A program made the position numbers and the translations under genes. Shown piece by piece: positions 1 to 11,555 of a DNA stretch of 64,000 bases. The stretch's first letter is position 1, and every line of letters begins with the position of its first letter. The notes under the pieces are model-generated. The model did no database searches and was not told the DNA's origin. It saw only the letters and a program-made list of their open reading frames with translations. The DNA comes from Trichostrongylus colubriformis. Its lineage: Eukaryota > Nematoda > Chromadorea > Rhabditida > Trichostrongylidae. The DNA is taken from the NCBI GenBank assembly GCA_963978905.1, contig OZ022260.1, positions 41,414,259 through 41,478,258 on the forward strand, in the 5' to 3' direction.

Positions 1-1790
1 GGGTTCCAATGTGCCCCAAACGTGGGGAGAAGATGTATTTATTTCAGCGATGAGTTTCTGACATATAACCTTTTTGTATAACCAGTTGGCTGGCGCACAC
101 TACTGCGCGCGATTCATGTCTGCGTGCAAAATGGGTTCAATGAAAAGCGACTTATAGTCCATCTCCCGAAAACTGATTGGGCGTGTCCTTCGAACTTGGA
201 TGAATGGAGAGAGTGAGAGTACGTGGCGAGAGTGAGTGTGTGTGGCGGGGTGAGAGAATTGAGAGAGTTTGATACACGTTTATACAAGTCCATAGGACAC
301 GCCTACTCAGTTTTTGGGAAATGGAGTATATCTATATTACTGCCGAAAGCTTCCTTATCACGTCACCTCTCCTGCTTATTTGCAATTTGGAAACGCAGCT
401 GAAAGTAGAGGAAAGAAAAATCCTTTCAATTCCATGAACAACGGTGGTCATGTCGATCAAACCCATTTTGCGCAACATCGCCATGAATCGCGCACAGTAC
501 TGTGCGATAGCCCAACTGGCCACTATGGTAACATGGTCTTATAATGATACACCAACACCCATCACTTCTTCCTACTAGGAGCGATTGCTCTTCTCTATCG
601 ACTTCCTTATCGTATTCACCAATTTGCAGAAGGACTTGGTTGGATTATGAAAGGTTGTACAGGCACGTGTAGTATGATTATTACGACGTATCTTTTGTAC
701 AATAGCCGACCAAATACATCGTAACAGGAGTCTATACACAGTCAAATGTGGGCGCTGCGTAGATATTACCTCATTCTCGGACCGAAGAGGTCCAGGAGGC
801 ACTCCTCTTGAAGGATGAAGTAGAGTACCGCGCCAGGGGCATTACCTAGGATACATAGTGAATTGCACACTTATGATACTGCGAGGTCATGCCTGTGGTA
901 TCTTTTCAATAGGTGCTTATCTAAGTTATGTCCTAAGGTAAGAACTTGAACGAACATGTTATCACTCATTTCTAGATGTTCGCTGATGAGAATTAGATAT
1001 TAAGGTTGTGCATCCACAATAAGGACATACCGGCAGACAGACATACCAACAGCACAAAGTTACTGGTTTATGATCTACTATCCCTACTATATATAAAGCG
1101 CTTCATCTCTCTGTACGTCCGTCCGTCCCTCCGTCCGTCCGTCTGTCACAAAATTAGGTTTTATATGAAAAACGACCTGTGCAGATGGGACAAGTGTGGT
1201 TCGTGTAGGGAATGAGACAAGAAGTGGATCACGCATGGACCAAGCTAAGCTCCGCCCACGGTGGGCGCAGCGTGCACTGAAATGTTCCGCTTTCAGACCG
1301 AAAATTGTTAATTGGGTTCGAATGTGCCCCAAACGTGGGGGAAGATGGATTGAGGTCAAAAATGTGTTTATGAAGGTCGCAAAAGAATCTTGAGCACAGT
1401 GTGGGACCTCTGCGGTGCTGGGCGGAGCTTGGGCACTCCATGATAAACAGCCCATGTAGATGGGGACAAGTTTCGGATGGGTACGGCATGGGACAAGAAG
1501 TGAGGAGCACACATGAACCATGTTAGGCTTCACCCACTTTGGGCGGAGCGTGCTCTGAAACGTTCTGTCCTCGAATAGGAAATTAATCGTTCGGTTCGAA
1601 AGTCGTCCAATCCAAACGTGGGGAAAGATCGATTAATGTTAGCCATGAGTTTTTTTAAAGTCATGAAGGAGGCTTGGGCATAGTGGGCGTGGCACACCCC
1701 GAATGGGCGGTCCTATCTTGAGCACACTGAGCACACTGAAAATGAGAGTAGAATCGCCCAGAATGAGCGGAGCGTCTGCTGTAATCTGTG
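1..1790. repeat. Diverged tandem repeat block with GTCC microsatellite
   Basis: Units sharing 'CCCAAACGTGGGG' recur near positions 17, 1330 and 1615, and two neighbouring units (about 1205-1345 and 1477-1625) align along their length, including 'GGGACAAGAAGTG' and 'GGGCGGAGC'. A GTCC-rich microsatellite lies at about 1108-1147. No gene is recognisable. Short open frames here run through the repeat and have no similarity I can name. Confidence 0.6.
154..330. mobile_element. Inverted-repeat MITE, family A copy 1
   Basis: The ends 'AGTCCATCTCCC' and 'GGGAAATGGAGT' are inverted repeats, extended by 'GGGCGTGTCC' and 'GGACACGCC'. The centre is a GAGAGTGAGAGT/GGCGAGAG stretch. The same layout recurs at 9176, 23173 and 33770, with a half copy at 25063. 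Clear copies have CAGTCC ends next to TA dinucleotides, which suits a Tc1/mariner-type non-autonomous element. Confidence 0.65.
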
Positions 1791-2223
1791 TGTATCCATA
1801 ATCCACTAATTATGCATGTAAGTCATCTGGTCATCTGTCGGTCTGCGTGTGTCTCATGTTTCTCACGAGTTCATATCTCACGCGCAGTAAAGCGGAGGCT
1901 TTAATTTTTTCAGGTGATGTGGGCGTGGCACGGGGACATTAACGATGGGTGGTTCAGCTTGATAATAGGTGATAAGATTCGATAAGGAGCATCGGAAGGC
2001 AAAAGTCTTTCGTTTTTACCCTGGAGCGATGACATTCACAGGTGTTCTACAGGGTGGGACGGGGACATCAACAGCCTTCATAATGGTGGTTCTTGCGAGA
2101 CTGCGAAATTGTGGTATCGTAGCTTATAGATCTGAAAAAGTGAGAGAAAATGCAGAATTTGCGCTTCGTGGAAATGTGGTATCGTGGAACCTCCGTTTCT
2201 CTGCGCTCTTCCGATGAGGGGAG

Positions 2224-2453
2224 GGGTGTATATCGTTAGGACAGAAACGTCGCGTGGCCGTGTTCAGCACGCGACGGGATGGTGCGAGCTATGCGCCCCG
2301 TATTGGATGGGTCTTGAAGCGATGCCCATGCTCTACGCCTGATTCTAGGCGTAATCGCTTCAGGACTCAACTAATACGGCGCGCATAGCTCGCACCATCC
2401 CGTCGCATGCCGAAAACGGCCACGTGACGTTTCTGTCCTAACGATAATCACCC
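2224..2453. mobile_element. Mutator-like MITE with 10-bp target duplication
   Basis: The element is 230 bp. The ends 'GGGTGTATATCGTTAGGACA' and the inverse of 'TGTCCTAACGATAATCACCC' are near-perfect inverted repeats, and the pairing extends far inward, so nearly the whole element can fold on itself. It is flanked on both sides by ATGAGGGGAG (2214-2223 and 2454-2463). Duplication copy B near 6850 lacks the element. A 9-10 bp duplication is typical of Mutator-like elements. It resembles the elements at 39214 and 63567 internally. Confidence 0.8.
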
Positions 2454-3120
2454 ATGAGGGGAGAGGGGAGAGGGAGAAGGGCATCCCACTGTACTCGGCG
2501 TTAATTTATACTTGGAGCTATTTTTGTCTAACCTCTGAAGGGGGAACCCCTTCACTAAGACTTAGACAAATTATACACTTGGAGTTGCAGATTGACATGG
2601 ATTTGCTCAGCATTTTCCAAGATGTATCCCTCCTTGTTAAAAGCGTCCGTTCCTTTGATTCTCTCGAATATACGGAATATATAAATACTACATAGGTATC
2701 TAGCCCTTTCGGATTCCACGATTCCATCGGAGCGCAGAGCCCGCGACCTTCGAATCGTTTCGAATCTCCCCATTTTTCATCAGTTCCACAATTCTGTTAT
2801 CAAACTGATTCCGCTTCTATGAACGCTGCCAATTGGCCTGCATTCCATTTGAGCTTAGACAAAATGAAAGGTGGACGCCTTTATCACTTCGCTATAAAAC
2901 TATCCACAACATTCACGATCAGAGCATTCACAATCGTTCAAAGGGACAATTGAACTGCGTGAAACTGTGATGTTCAATCGTGAAGATACCTATTTGATCG
3001 TCAGCGACGAAGCTGCAGCTAGTCGAAAGGAGAGGCTAGGAAGTAGAGGAAAGTAAGCATCATTTCAATGTGTACACTGCTTTCATGTTGTTGAAACATC
3101 ATTAATGGACTATCAGAAAT

Positions 3121-3668
3121 CTTGGCGCTCATGTACTATGGGGGTGGCACTCAAAAACAATTTCTAGAAGATGAAATTTTTTCCTCACCCTGAGAGATTA
3201 AGAAGGAGCTCCCGGGAGTGTCCTCAACCAGAAAAAGGATTAAAAAATATTTGCTACACTAAAAAATACTCATTCCAAAGCTCTTTCCCCCTCAAGACTT
3301 AGGCAAAAACCACATTCCCTGGTTTGCACTGAATCTTAGTACCTCCCAACACATTAAAAGAAATAATACTAGAGTAGACACCATAAAAACCCAAAGATCA
3401 AAAAAGAGACGATGAAATAACTGGGCAAGCATTTAGCCTAAGCCTTGGGAGGGAGGGAGGGGGGGGGAACACTTCACACACGGGAGATGATCAATGGCAG
3501 GCAGGATTTTCTTTGTTTATTTACCTCTGACATTATAAAATAAAAACATCCTAATGACAATCGGACACGTTGATATTGCATGTTTTGAAGATTTGTAATG
3601 GATCTAATTCTCTGTTATACTTTCAAATGTGTATTTGAGTGCCACCTCCATAGTACATGAGCGCCGAG
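3121..3668. mobile_element. Inverted-repeat insertion absent from copy B
   Basis: The ends 'CTTGGCGCTCATGTACTATG' and the inverse of 'CATAGTACATGAGCGCCGAG' pair, and the pairing continues through a GTGGCACTCAAA segment. The flanks join seamlessly in copy B near 7550 (ATCAGAGATACCTTC), so this is a clean insertion of about 548 bp. The duplication is short (AT or similar) and cannot be fixed. Inside is a G-run region (about 3449-3469) but no transposase frame. Confidence 0.7.
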
Positions 3669-4064
3669 ATACCTTCATATGACGAAGTTTCAGCCGCAAG
3701 AACACTCATTTTTCATTTTTTTATTCATACGAAACATTCATTGGTGCTATCGCAATGAGGGGGCATCTTCAGGAATATTGAACAATCTTGAATACCCAGG
3801 CATCACTAAACCGTCACCCTGCATATTTGAGTGTATATTTCTGCCTAAGCCTTAGTGGACTGGATCCTTTCTCCTTCTAGGTTCGACAAAAGTAGCTCCC
3901 ACAGTAGAACGCCCCTCCCCCTGATTGCGATAGCACCCAAACATACACGCGGAAAAAACAACCGACATCGGTGGCAAGAGATTGACTGACATATAACACA
4001 AACGTTGCCACAATGAAATTTTCCAATGTCGAATGCGGTTTGTAGGTTTTCATTGCGAAAGACA

Positions 4065-4560
4065 CTACTTCTTGCAAACTAAGCAGAAGACTGCAACTAT
4101 AATCAAAACGACCAGCGCACCAGCCACAGCCCATCCGACTATCTGAAATGTTCTTATAATGTTTGAATATGCGTCTGCATGGTCCGAATCGAGGCTATAA
4201 AACAATCTTGCTTACTGTGACGGATCCACAGCACTCATTCATAGTAGCTCCACAGCAGTGTTGCTCATATACGCCGAATGACGTGCACTTGTGGGCAGCA
4301 CATGACTAAATTTCAAAATGTTCAACATTATACATACGAACCCAGATGAACTCATCAGAATCCCAAACGACCTTGTCACCTCCGATTGCGAATACCTCCG
4401 GCATTGTATAAAATAGAAGTGAAGACTTAGCGTAGTTCTTCTCTGTCCACCTTCTGGTCAACTCCTGAAGTTGAAACAGTTCATCTATGCTGACAAGTGG
4501 TGAATACGAAGCATACCAGGCAAGACTGGCAAGGTTGACTGCTAACTGGCTGGTGGGTGT
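4065..4560 (-). CDS. Small single-pass membrane protein with CC/CC cysteine motif, 5' end missing
   Basis: Three exons splice in phase on the minus strand: about 4546-4342, 4305-4216 and 4142-4065 (stop TAG). The first encodes a segment with SSLLFYTMPEVFAIGGDK. The second carries FGVYEQHCCGATMNECCG, resembling the cysteine pattern of the nematode CX module. The third is a hydrophobic helix (VAGALVVLIIVAVFCLVC) ending KK, so a short basic tail follows the membrane segment. I infer a plasma-membrane protein with an extracellular cysteine module. No in-frame start or signal peptide was found; the first exon appears to begin at an acceptor-like CCAG near 4546, so a 5' exon is missing or too diverged to see. 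A TATAAAAG sequence lies at about 4575-4582 on this strand. The family name is tentative. A frameshifted paralogue sits at 7942-8440. Confidence 0.5.
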
Positions 4561-5129
4561 TGGTGTGAAAGTCCTTTTATATGGGGACTTATCACATCCA
4601 CCTCATATCTTTTGATATGCATGTCTTTTGATACTGGGATTTACATGCATGATCAAGATACGATCTATATTGTGATAGCGAGCAAGTGATACATTCTCTC
4701 ATGCGGTGCTAGTAACAATACTGGGTATCGACCGCTAGACTATATGAAATTCCAAATAATGGGGCACGTTCACAAAAACGATAAGCATCGATAACTGACA
4801 TACGGTATACCACCAAACAACTCTGCCACTAGGTAGCCCAGAATCTGAAAAAGTCAATGGAGACGATGTCCAAGTTGTGATGAATATACCCACGGTGAGT
4901 GGTGCTTGCCCACAATGGGCGGTGCATGCAACTGGTCGAATTGTGACCAAGAAAAATCAGTGTGATGTGTCGCAAGCGCGGTTGCTCGCGCTCATCTCAT
5001 CCGAAATGAAAGGGGACACAAAAAGGTATCTTCGTCCGCTCTCACTCCTTCCCAAACTCCATCCTAGCTCTTCGTGTATACCACGCCGGTTTTCCACATT
5101 GTGAATAATCATTTTCTTGCGCGATACGA

Positions 5130-5745
5130 TGAGCCAGTGTAATTGTCAGTTCGGTATGCGCCATGGATGAAACTGCGCTAACAGTCCTGAACATGTTTTT
5201 GATAACGGCCTTCTTGGTGCTGGGTGGGTGCGCCGAACTGCGATGAACTATGATGTTTTTGTTGCTAGGTTTCCGATACCTCCTAGTTTTTTGAATACGT
5301 TGAGAAAATTGTATATGGACTATGAGAAAGGCGAACTAATTCTCCGTCGGCTTCTCCCGTGTGAGCTTTATGTGTTCGAACTGGTTGTTTAGAAATTCAA
5401 AACACGTGTTCGTCTTAGGCTGAGTGGAAAATGCAATGAAACAACATCGATGTACCAACAGTAAAGAATTGGCTTCCGTTTAATCACTGGCTTTTCAACC
5501 TTTGACATAAATGCAACAGCCAAAGCGGGAGCTGAACTATATCCTATAGCTAGTCCTCTCACTTGTTTAAAATATTCTCCAGACCAACGGAATGTGTTAC
5601 ATTTGCGACATTCATCGAGTAACACCATGATCTGCGCAGTGAGACCGTACAACTTAAGACTAGCATGATGTTCGGTCAAGATCTCCAGGACTGCTTGCAT
5701 TGCACTCATCCGAGTAATATATGACTTGCTGCGCAAACTTGTAGA
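5130..5745 (-). pseudogene. Penelope-like reverse transcriptase fragment
   Basis: The minus strand keeps a recognisable Penelope-like RT: FKQVRGLAIGYSSAPALAVA, then PILYCWYIDV where active elements have a Y-[IV]-D-D box, then after frame changes HIKLTREKP, RYRKPSNKNIIVH and SAHPPSTKKAVIKNMFRT. The second catalytic Asp is Val. A TAG follows the KPTEN segment, and more than one frame is needed to follow the similarity. Only the palm-to-thumb part remains; no GIY-YIG endonuclease was found. It sits between the two duplication copies and is certainly inactive. Confidence 0.7.
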
Positions 5746-6007
5746 AAAATTGTCTATATGTATGTAAAAACAAAGCGAGGCTTCAAAATTTCATTTGCAA
5801 GATTCAAAAGATTTCACAGAATATTGCGAAAGAAATCCGAGCCTAGTGACAAGCTTTCGGTGCCTAGCGCCTTTTTCAAACATGAGGTAAAACATTTTAT
5901 TTTATATTGACCCTTTATGAAAGGGGTCAGCAGATATGAATCCGACCGACTCACTGCTGCCGCCTTCCCTCCCTACCTTACCGAATTGCTGGGAGTGGAG
6001 CAGAAAT

Positions 6008-6064
6008 GGTTGACCCACCCTGATATAATCCTCAAGTAGGGTTATATCAGGGTGGGTCAACCAT
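6008..6064. repeat. Perfect short hairpin
   Basis: The arms 'AATGGTTGACCCACCCTGAT' and its inverse near 6064 match for about 23-24 bp, around a short loop containing TCCTCAAGTAGG. No similar sequence was seen elsewhere in the window. Confidence 0.75.
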
Positions 6065-6529
6065 TGTCAGGGGACGTGCTATGACTATGGCCATATTTGA
6101 TATCACATCCATTCCACAGTCAAGTCACTGCAGACACTTGATTACTTGAAAAGAGTATTTATTCCCGACAATGGTCCTTCTACTTCTAGTGCCTGCAGTA
6201 TTTTCCTTCCACTGTGTCTCCGATTGAGTGGTGCAGCACTTTTTGCATGGTTATCTCCAAGTAAACCAAGTTACATGCCCTCGACCACACCAGCCTGGGA
6301 GCGATCGTCTCAATAGCGAAGTCCAAAACATGCGTAGACACAACATCTAGCAGAAGCAATTTTTTATAAAATGGGATCCGACAGTTTTCAATATTTTAGG
6401 GATCTTTTGGGTCTTTTGAAATAAAATTTTGGAGCCTCACATTGTTTTTTCGCTCATTTAGATTAGCATGATGCTTCAGAACAGAATAATACTTAGATTT
6501 TCCTTAAAAACGCGTTAATGAATTACCCA

Positions 6530-8490
6530 ATATGTGTGTCATCTATCTGTGTGTTTGTCTGCCTGTCTGTTTCTCGCGAAGTTCTCTCACGTCGCAGTTG
6601 GGGCCTTGATTTTTGCAGGTGATGTGAGGGGTGGGACGGGGACATTAATGATGGGTGATTCAGCTTGATAATGGGTGATAAGATTTGATTAGAAGCGTGG
6701 AAGGCAAAGGCCGTCCAATCCGTTTCGCTTTTTTCCTAGAGCGACGACAGTCACAGTTGTTTTGCGGGGTGGGACGGGGACATTGGCAGCCTTCATAATG
6801 ATGGGACTTGTGAAGCTGCGAAATTGTGGAATCGTAACTCCGTGCTCTTCAGGTGAAGGGTGGGGGAAGGGAGGAGGGCATTTTACTGTGTACGGCGCTA
6901 TTTTATACTGGAGCTGTGCTCGGCTCTATTTTATACATGGATCTATTTTTGCCTGAACCCCACAAGGGGAAAGGAATTCTTTCATCAAGACTTGGGCAAA
7001 AATATACGCTGGATTTGCGTCTGACATTGCTAAAGATTTTCCATGATGCCTCTCTCCATACTAGAATAGCACTCTTCCTTTGATTCCCTCGGATGTGCGG
7101 AGTATATAAATATATGGATAACTGGCCCTTTCGAATTCCACGATTCCAGAAATGCGAACTCAGGGATTCTTCCAATTGTGTTGAATCTTAACCCATTCTT
7201 CATCAGCTCCACAATTCCATTAGCAAATGATTCCACCACTATGGACACTACCGAATGGCCGTGCGTTCCATTAGAGCTTTGAAAAAATGAAAGATACACG
7301 CCCATATCATTTTGCTACTGTCCACAAAGTTCACGATTAGAAAGGCCTCAACCACACTAGTTCGAATGGACAACCTGAGCTGTGTGAAACTTTGGTGTTC
7401 AATTGTGAGAGCTACCTATTTCATCTTCAGCGACGAAACTGCAGCTAGTCGAAAGGAGAGGCTAGGAAGTGGAAAAAGGATAAGCATCACTCCAATGTGT
7501 ACAAGTGCTTTCATGTCGCTGAGAAGCATCATTAATGGACGATCAGAGATACCTTCATATGACGAAGTTTCAGCCACAAGAACACTCATTTTTCATTTTT
7601 TTATTCATACGAAACAACCATTGGTGCTATCGCAATGTGGGGGCATCTTATAGAGTGTTGAACAATTTTGAATACCTAAGCATCACCAAACCGTCAGCCT
7701 GCATATTTGAAAGCACATTGCTGCCTAAGCCTTAGTGGACCATGGAAAGGTGTTCATTTCTCCTGTAGGGTTAGCAACAGTGGGGCGCCCCTTCCCCCTG
7801 ATTGCGATAGCACCCAAACATACACGCGGAAAAAACAACCGACATCGGTGGCAAGAGATTGACTGACATATAACACGAACGTTGCCACAATGAAATTTGC
7901 CAATGTCGAATGCGATTTGTAGGTTTTCATTGCGAAAGACACTACTTCCTGCAAACTAAGCAGAAGACGGCAACTATAATCAAAACGACCAGCGCACCAG
8001 CCACAATCCATCCGACTATCTGAAATGTTCTTATTAGGTTTGAATACGCGTCTGCATGGTCCGAATCGAGGCTGTAAAACAATCTTGCTTACTGTGACGG
8101 ATCCACAGCACTCATTCAGAGTGGCTCCACAGCAGTGTCGCTCATATACGCCAAATGACTGACACGAGTTGACAAGGCATGACTAGACATTTAACGTCAT
8201 GATAACCCAGATAAAGGTCTCTACAACCCGAACACACCTTCGCTCCAATTGGGAAGATTTCCGGCATTGTATAAAATACAAGTGAAGACTTTACGTAGTT
8301 CTTCTCTGTTCGCTATTCTTCTGGCCAACTCCTGAAGTTGGAACAGATCATCTCTGACGACAAGTGGTGAATACGAAGCATACCAGGCAAAACCGGTGAG
8401 GTTGACTGCTAACTGACTGGAGGGGAGTTGGTGTGGGAACTTTTATATGGGGGCTTATCATATCCACCTCATACTCATGGTTTGTAAAAT
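6530..8490. repeat. Segmental duplication, copy B
   Basis: This is the direct-orientation partner of copy A (1800-4620). It lacks both insertions found in A and so gives their empty sites. Differences are scattered and include small indels, so the duplication is old. The paralogous CC/CC gene inside is frameshifted. Confidence 0.8.
7942..8440 (-). pseudogene. Frameshifted paralogue of the CC/CC membrane protein
   Basis: Exons 2 (8182-8093) and 3 (8019-7942) are intact and encode FGVYERHCCGATLNECCG and a membrane helix ending CRK. The exon between 8230 and 8420 has a net 4-bp gain relative to copy A within the LARR segment, so the FYTMPEIF segment falls out of frame, and one extra base lies near its 3' end. 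The 73-bp intron between exons 2 and 3 has the same length in both copies. A frame-restoring intron cannot be excluded without transcripts. Confidence 0.5.
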
Positions 8491-8497
8491 GTATATA

Positions 8498-8942
8498 GAG
8501 CGTTCATAGTTTTAGAATTCGCGGAATTGCAGAATTGTGGAGCCTGCGAAAAGCGTTAGATAGGTATCGATTGGATTGCAGAATTGTGGAATTTGCGGCC
8601 AATGCGTGGAATTTGCGGAATCGTGGAATTTGAGGAAATGCAGAAGTGTGGAAAGGGATAAGATACGTATCGATGGGAGAATTGCGGAATTTGCGGAAGA
8701 TACGTATTGATTTTCATACCACGAAGAAACGAGAGGGTTACAGGAAACAAGAAGGGGGGGGGGGGGGGGTGCCTTCATTTCCGCAAGCTCCACGATACTA
8801 CATTTCTGCGAATTGCACTATTCTCCCGATCGATACGTACCTATTCTTCTTTCCTCAACTCCGCAAGTTCCGCAGTTCTTCCAATCGATACCTATCCAAT
8901 GCTTTTCCGCTAATTCCGTAATCCTGCAAAACTATGGACGCT
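8498..8942. repeat. Imperfect inverted repeat rich in GCGGAATTG units
   Basis: The left half (8510-8720) is a degenerate array of 'TTGCGGAATTGTGGAA'-type units. The right half (8770-8940) is the inverse, and the outer ends share CATAGTTTT. A G-run of 15 or more bases lies between (about 8754-8769). Similar ends occur near 2820, 7250 and 9660, so this looks like a dispersed foldback-type repeat. Confidence 0.55.
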
Positions 8943-9175
8943 GCCTAACGAATTAGACAGTACTCATAGTGGTGAAGTTATTGGATTTTAACTTTTGTCA
9001 AATTGTGGGAAAAGAGCAAACTCATCGATCGCTAGAAGTGTTGAATAGCACACTTGTGGAAAAAGTATTGAACAATTAAACACAGTATTAGACACGTCCC
9101 AAACGCAAAGAACGTCAAATAGACGATATCGCGGAAATGGCGTTTTCGTGGAATCCGTGGAAAGGGGATAGATAC

Positions 9176-9346
9176 ATACAGTTCATTTCGCAGCGCTTGA
9201 TTGGACATGGCGTACGGACTTAGGTGAGAGTGTATCAAACTCTCTCACGCCGTCACACACTCTCACTCTCGCCACGCACTTTCATTCTCGCCACTCACCC
9301 TAGTTCACAGGCCACGCCCAATCAAGTGCTCCGAAATGGACTGTAT
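9176..9346. mobile_element. Inverted-repeat MITE, family A copy 2
   Basis: The ends 'ATACAGTTCATTTCG' and 'CGAAATGGACTGTAT' are inverted, followed inward by GCGCTTGATTGG and CCAATCAAGTGC. The centre is rich in CTCTCACTCTCGCCAC. It sits about 0.6 kb upstream of the collagen start codon. Confidence 0.75.
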
Positions 9347-9971
9347 CGACTTTTCACGAATTTGATGATTCTCCCTATCGGGACGTATCTGAATACTTTT
9401 CCATTGATTCCACGATGATATCGCCAATTCTATAACTAAGATAATTCCGAATTCCATGATTCTACAGTATTCACCTCCGTTTCCTCTATCCCACCTCCAC
9501 AACACTCAAAGGTGGGCGGAACCGTGAAAATGATCCAGTCAGTCCTCTCATGTAGATCCCCACGACTCCTCATTTCCACAAAAACGCTTCCGTGATTTTT
9601 CCAATCGATGCGTATGCTTATCATTTACCACCGATTCCCGGAAAATTATCCAGTGGTTCCACTATTATGGACGCAGCTTCACACACATCCCTTATTGTTC
9701 AATTCATAATATGATTGCAAGGTACCGTCAATGTTTAGGATTACCCATCCCTATTGGGAGTATGGTGGAGTGAAGTTGTAAAAATGTGCCTAGCAGGAAT
9801 GTTTTTGCTGTCGACGCGGTGACAGAAGTGCGACGGACTTGTTTTCACCCAGAGGTCTTCTATATAAATGTATCGTAGTGTTACTTTTACGGTACGTCAG
9901 CTAATTTCACATTCCATCAATCCCTTCTCTCCTTCCTTCTTCTCCATCTAACTCACTTCAGGCAGTTCCAT

Positions 9972-11537
9972 ATGGAGGAAAAACTGCGAGAACAGCAGCG
10001 CGAGTCGCAACGGCGAACGACTGCGATTCGCTCGATCGCCATTGCGACATTAGCCGTCACCACATGTATGGTTTCGATGCCGATTGTGTTCACCCGTCTG
10101 CAAGAGGTTGACAGCCATGTTCGCGGCGAACTTGAAGAATGCATGGTGAGATTACCTTTCTTTAAGAGTGAATTCTTCAGAATTGAGGATTATTAAGAAT
10201 ATCCTCCAATTGAGGATATTTGTAATAAGAAGAAAAAAGCTCAAGATGAATTCTTTGTTCAGCCGAAGATTAAGAGCCATCAAGGTTTCATTGTAAACAT
10301 GACCACTTACCACGCCAGCGCACATACAACTGGTCATAGAACCAGTTGTATGTGCGCTGGCGCCATGACGTCTACAAAGTTGATCGCGAATGATTCCTGC
10401 ATGTTCGTAGACTGAAAAATGTCAGATTTGTTTCGCAAAATGTCACTGGTTTTTGTATTTTTGTCAATCAAATACAAAATTTCCCCTCTCAAAGCCTTAT
10501 TGATCGTTACGACCCTTATGTACTACTCTGTAGGAGTTACATTTCACGAAAAAAGCAATAAAATAATGTGACTTCTAGGTTTCATCACGTAACCTCCTAC
10601 GTCAAGTGATCAGCGTTCACCCCAATCCTCCATCGCTGTCGGCAGCTAGCGCTTTATTAAGAAACAAGAGGCAGGCTACTGGTGAGTATAACGTCATTTA
10701 TATCTTCCTGGAAATGACTTAGTCCTCTGGTATAGGTTGCTGCACTTGTCACAGAGGAGCACCAGGACCTCCTGGTCCCCCAGGAATTGATGGAGCCGAC
10801 GGTATTGACGGAGTCAATGGTGAAATTGGCGATCCAGGACGTGCCGCTGATGAACCAATGGAGTAGGTTCACAGGCTACTGATTGATTATCAGTACTTGC
10901 TTCCGATTACTGCTAAGCTCTCAAGAATGGTAATGCAATTTACAGCTACCGTAAATCAAAGATCGTCCAGTGCCCATGCGAAGCACCGACTGGTCCACCA
11001 GGACCGCCAGGTCCACGTGGTTCACCCTCTATACCTGGAGAACCCGGTACGTTTATTTATGGAATTGATATTTCTCACTTTCCATCATCTTTTTGCAGGA
11101 GTACCCGGTCAGCCTGGAGCCAATGGCCCACCAGGTCCACCAGGCGTACCAGGAAGACCAGGCGTACCCGGGCCTCGTGGAGAGCCAGGTCAAAACGGAA
11201 GAGATGGAACTATTCGCCCTGGTGCAGGAGGTCCTCCAGGTCCACCTGGTGCTCCTGGTGACAGAGGACCAGACGGACCTCCCGGAGGTCCAGGAGAGGG
11301 ATCACCACCAGGTATACTTTTATCGTTTTTGAGACCTCCTAGTCATGATTACCAATCATACAAATAATCATTCCAGGACAACCGGGAAGTCCAGGAGAAC
11401 CAGGACCACCGGGAAGACCTGGTGCACCAGGAAATCCAGGAGTGGATGGCGCTCCAGGAGATCGTGGTGCGGACGGTAAACGTGGAGCATGCGATCATTG
11501 TCCTCCCCCGAGAACTGCACCTGGATATTTCGAATGA
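9972..11537 (+). CDS. Cuticle collagen
   Basis: Six exons splice in phase: 9972-10145, 10579-10681, 10736-10862, 10946-11046, 11099-11311 and 11377-11537, giving 292 residues, the usual size for nematode cuticle collagens. Residues 1-58 hold a charged N-terminus and a hydrophobic signal-anchor ([16 protein letters not shown]). Exon 2 ends with RNKRQ, a subtilisin/furin-type cleavage site as in collagen homology boxes. CCTC precedes the first Gly-X-Y run, a second Cys pair (CPC) interrupts it, and the long Gly-X-Y domain ends in [13 protein letters not shown], the conserved C-terminal knot. The product should be secreted by hypodermis, trimerised and crosslinked into cuticle. The start is the first Met before the anchor; CTTCAG just upstream (about 9960) could accept a spliced leader. 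The exact col paralogue cannot be named. Exon 2 lacks obvious similarity outside the cleavage site. Confidence 0.93.
10313..10362. repeat. Perfect 22-bp-arm hairpin in collagen intron 1
   Basis: The arms 'CGCCAGCGCACATACAACTG' plus GT and their exact inverse flank the loop CATAGA. It lies inside the 433-bp first intron. An AT-rich imperfect repeat (AATTGAGGATAT) lies just upstream at 10180-10220. Confidence 0.85.
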
Positions 11538-11555
11538 AGTGTGTACTGTTTTTCG

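Larger units (their letters stand above)
1800..4620. repeat. Segmental duplication, copy A
   Basis: This block aligns with 6530-8490 in the same orientation. Shared anchors include 'GGGTGGGACGGGGACAT', 'CGAAGCTGCAGCTAGTCG' (one difference in B), 'CGATAGCACCCAAACATA' and the CC/CC cysteine gene. Copy A carries two insertions that B lacks (2224-2453 and 3121-3668), which accounts for most of the length difference. Confidence 0.8.

Noticed and set aside
1100..1150. GTCCGTCC array as a CRISPR-like or telomeric repeat
   Set aside because: It is a 4-bp microsatellite inside a dispersed repeat, with no spacers and no telomeric TTAGGC units.
10897..11367. 156-codon Gly-rich open frame as a separate gene
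   Set aside because: It reads through the intron between collagen exons 4 and 5, uses a different frame in its first part, and is explained by the spliced collagen model.
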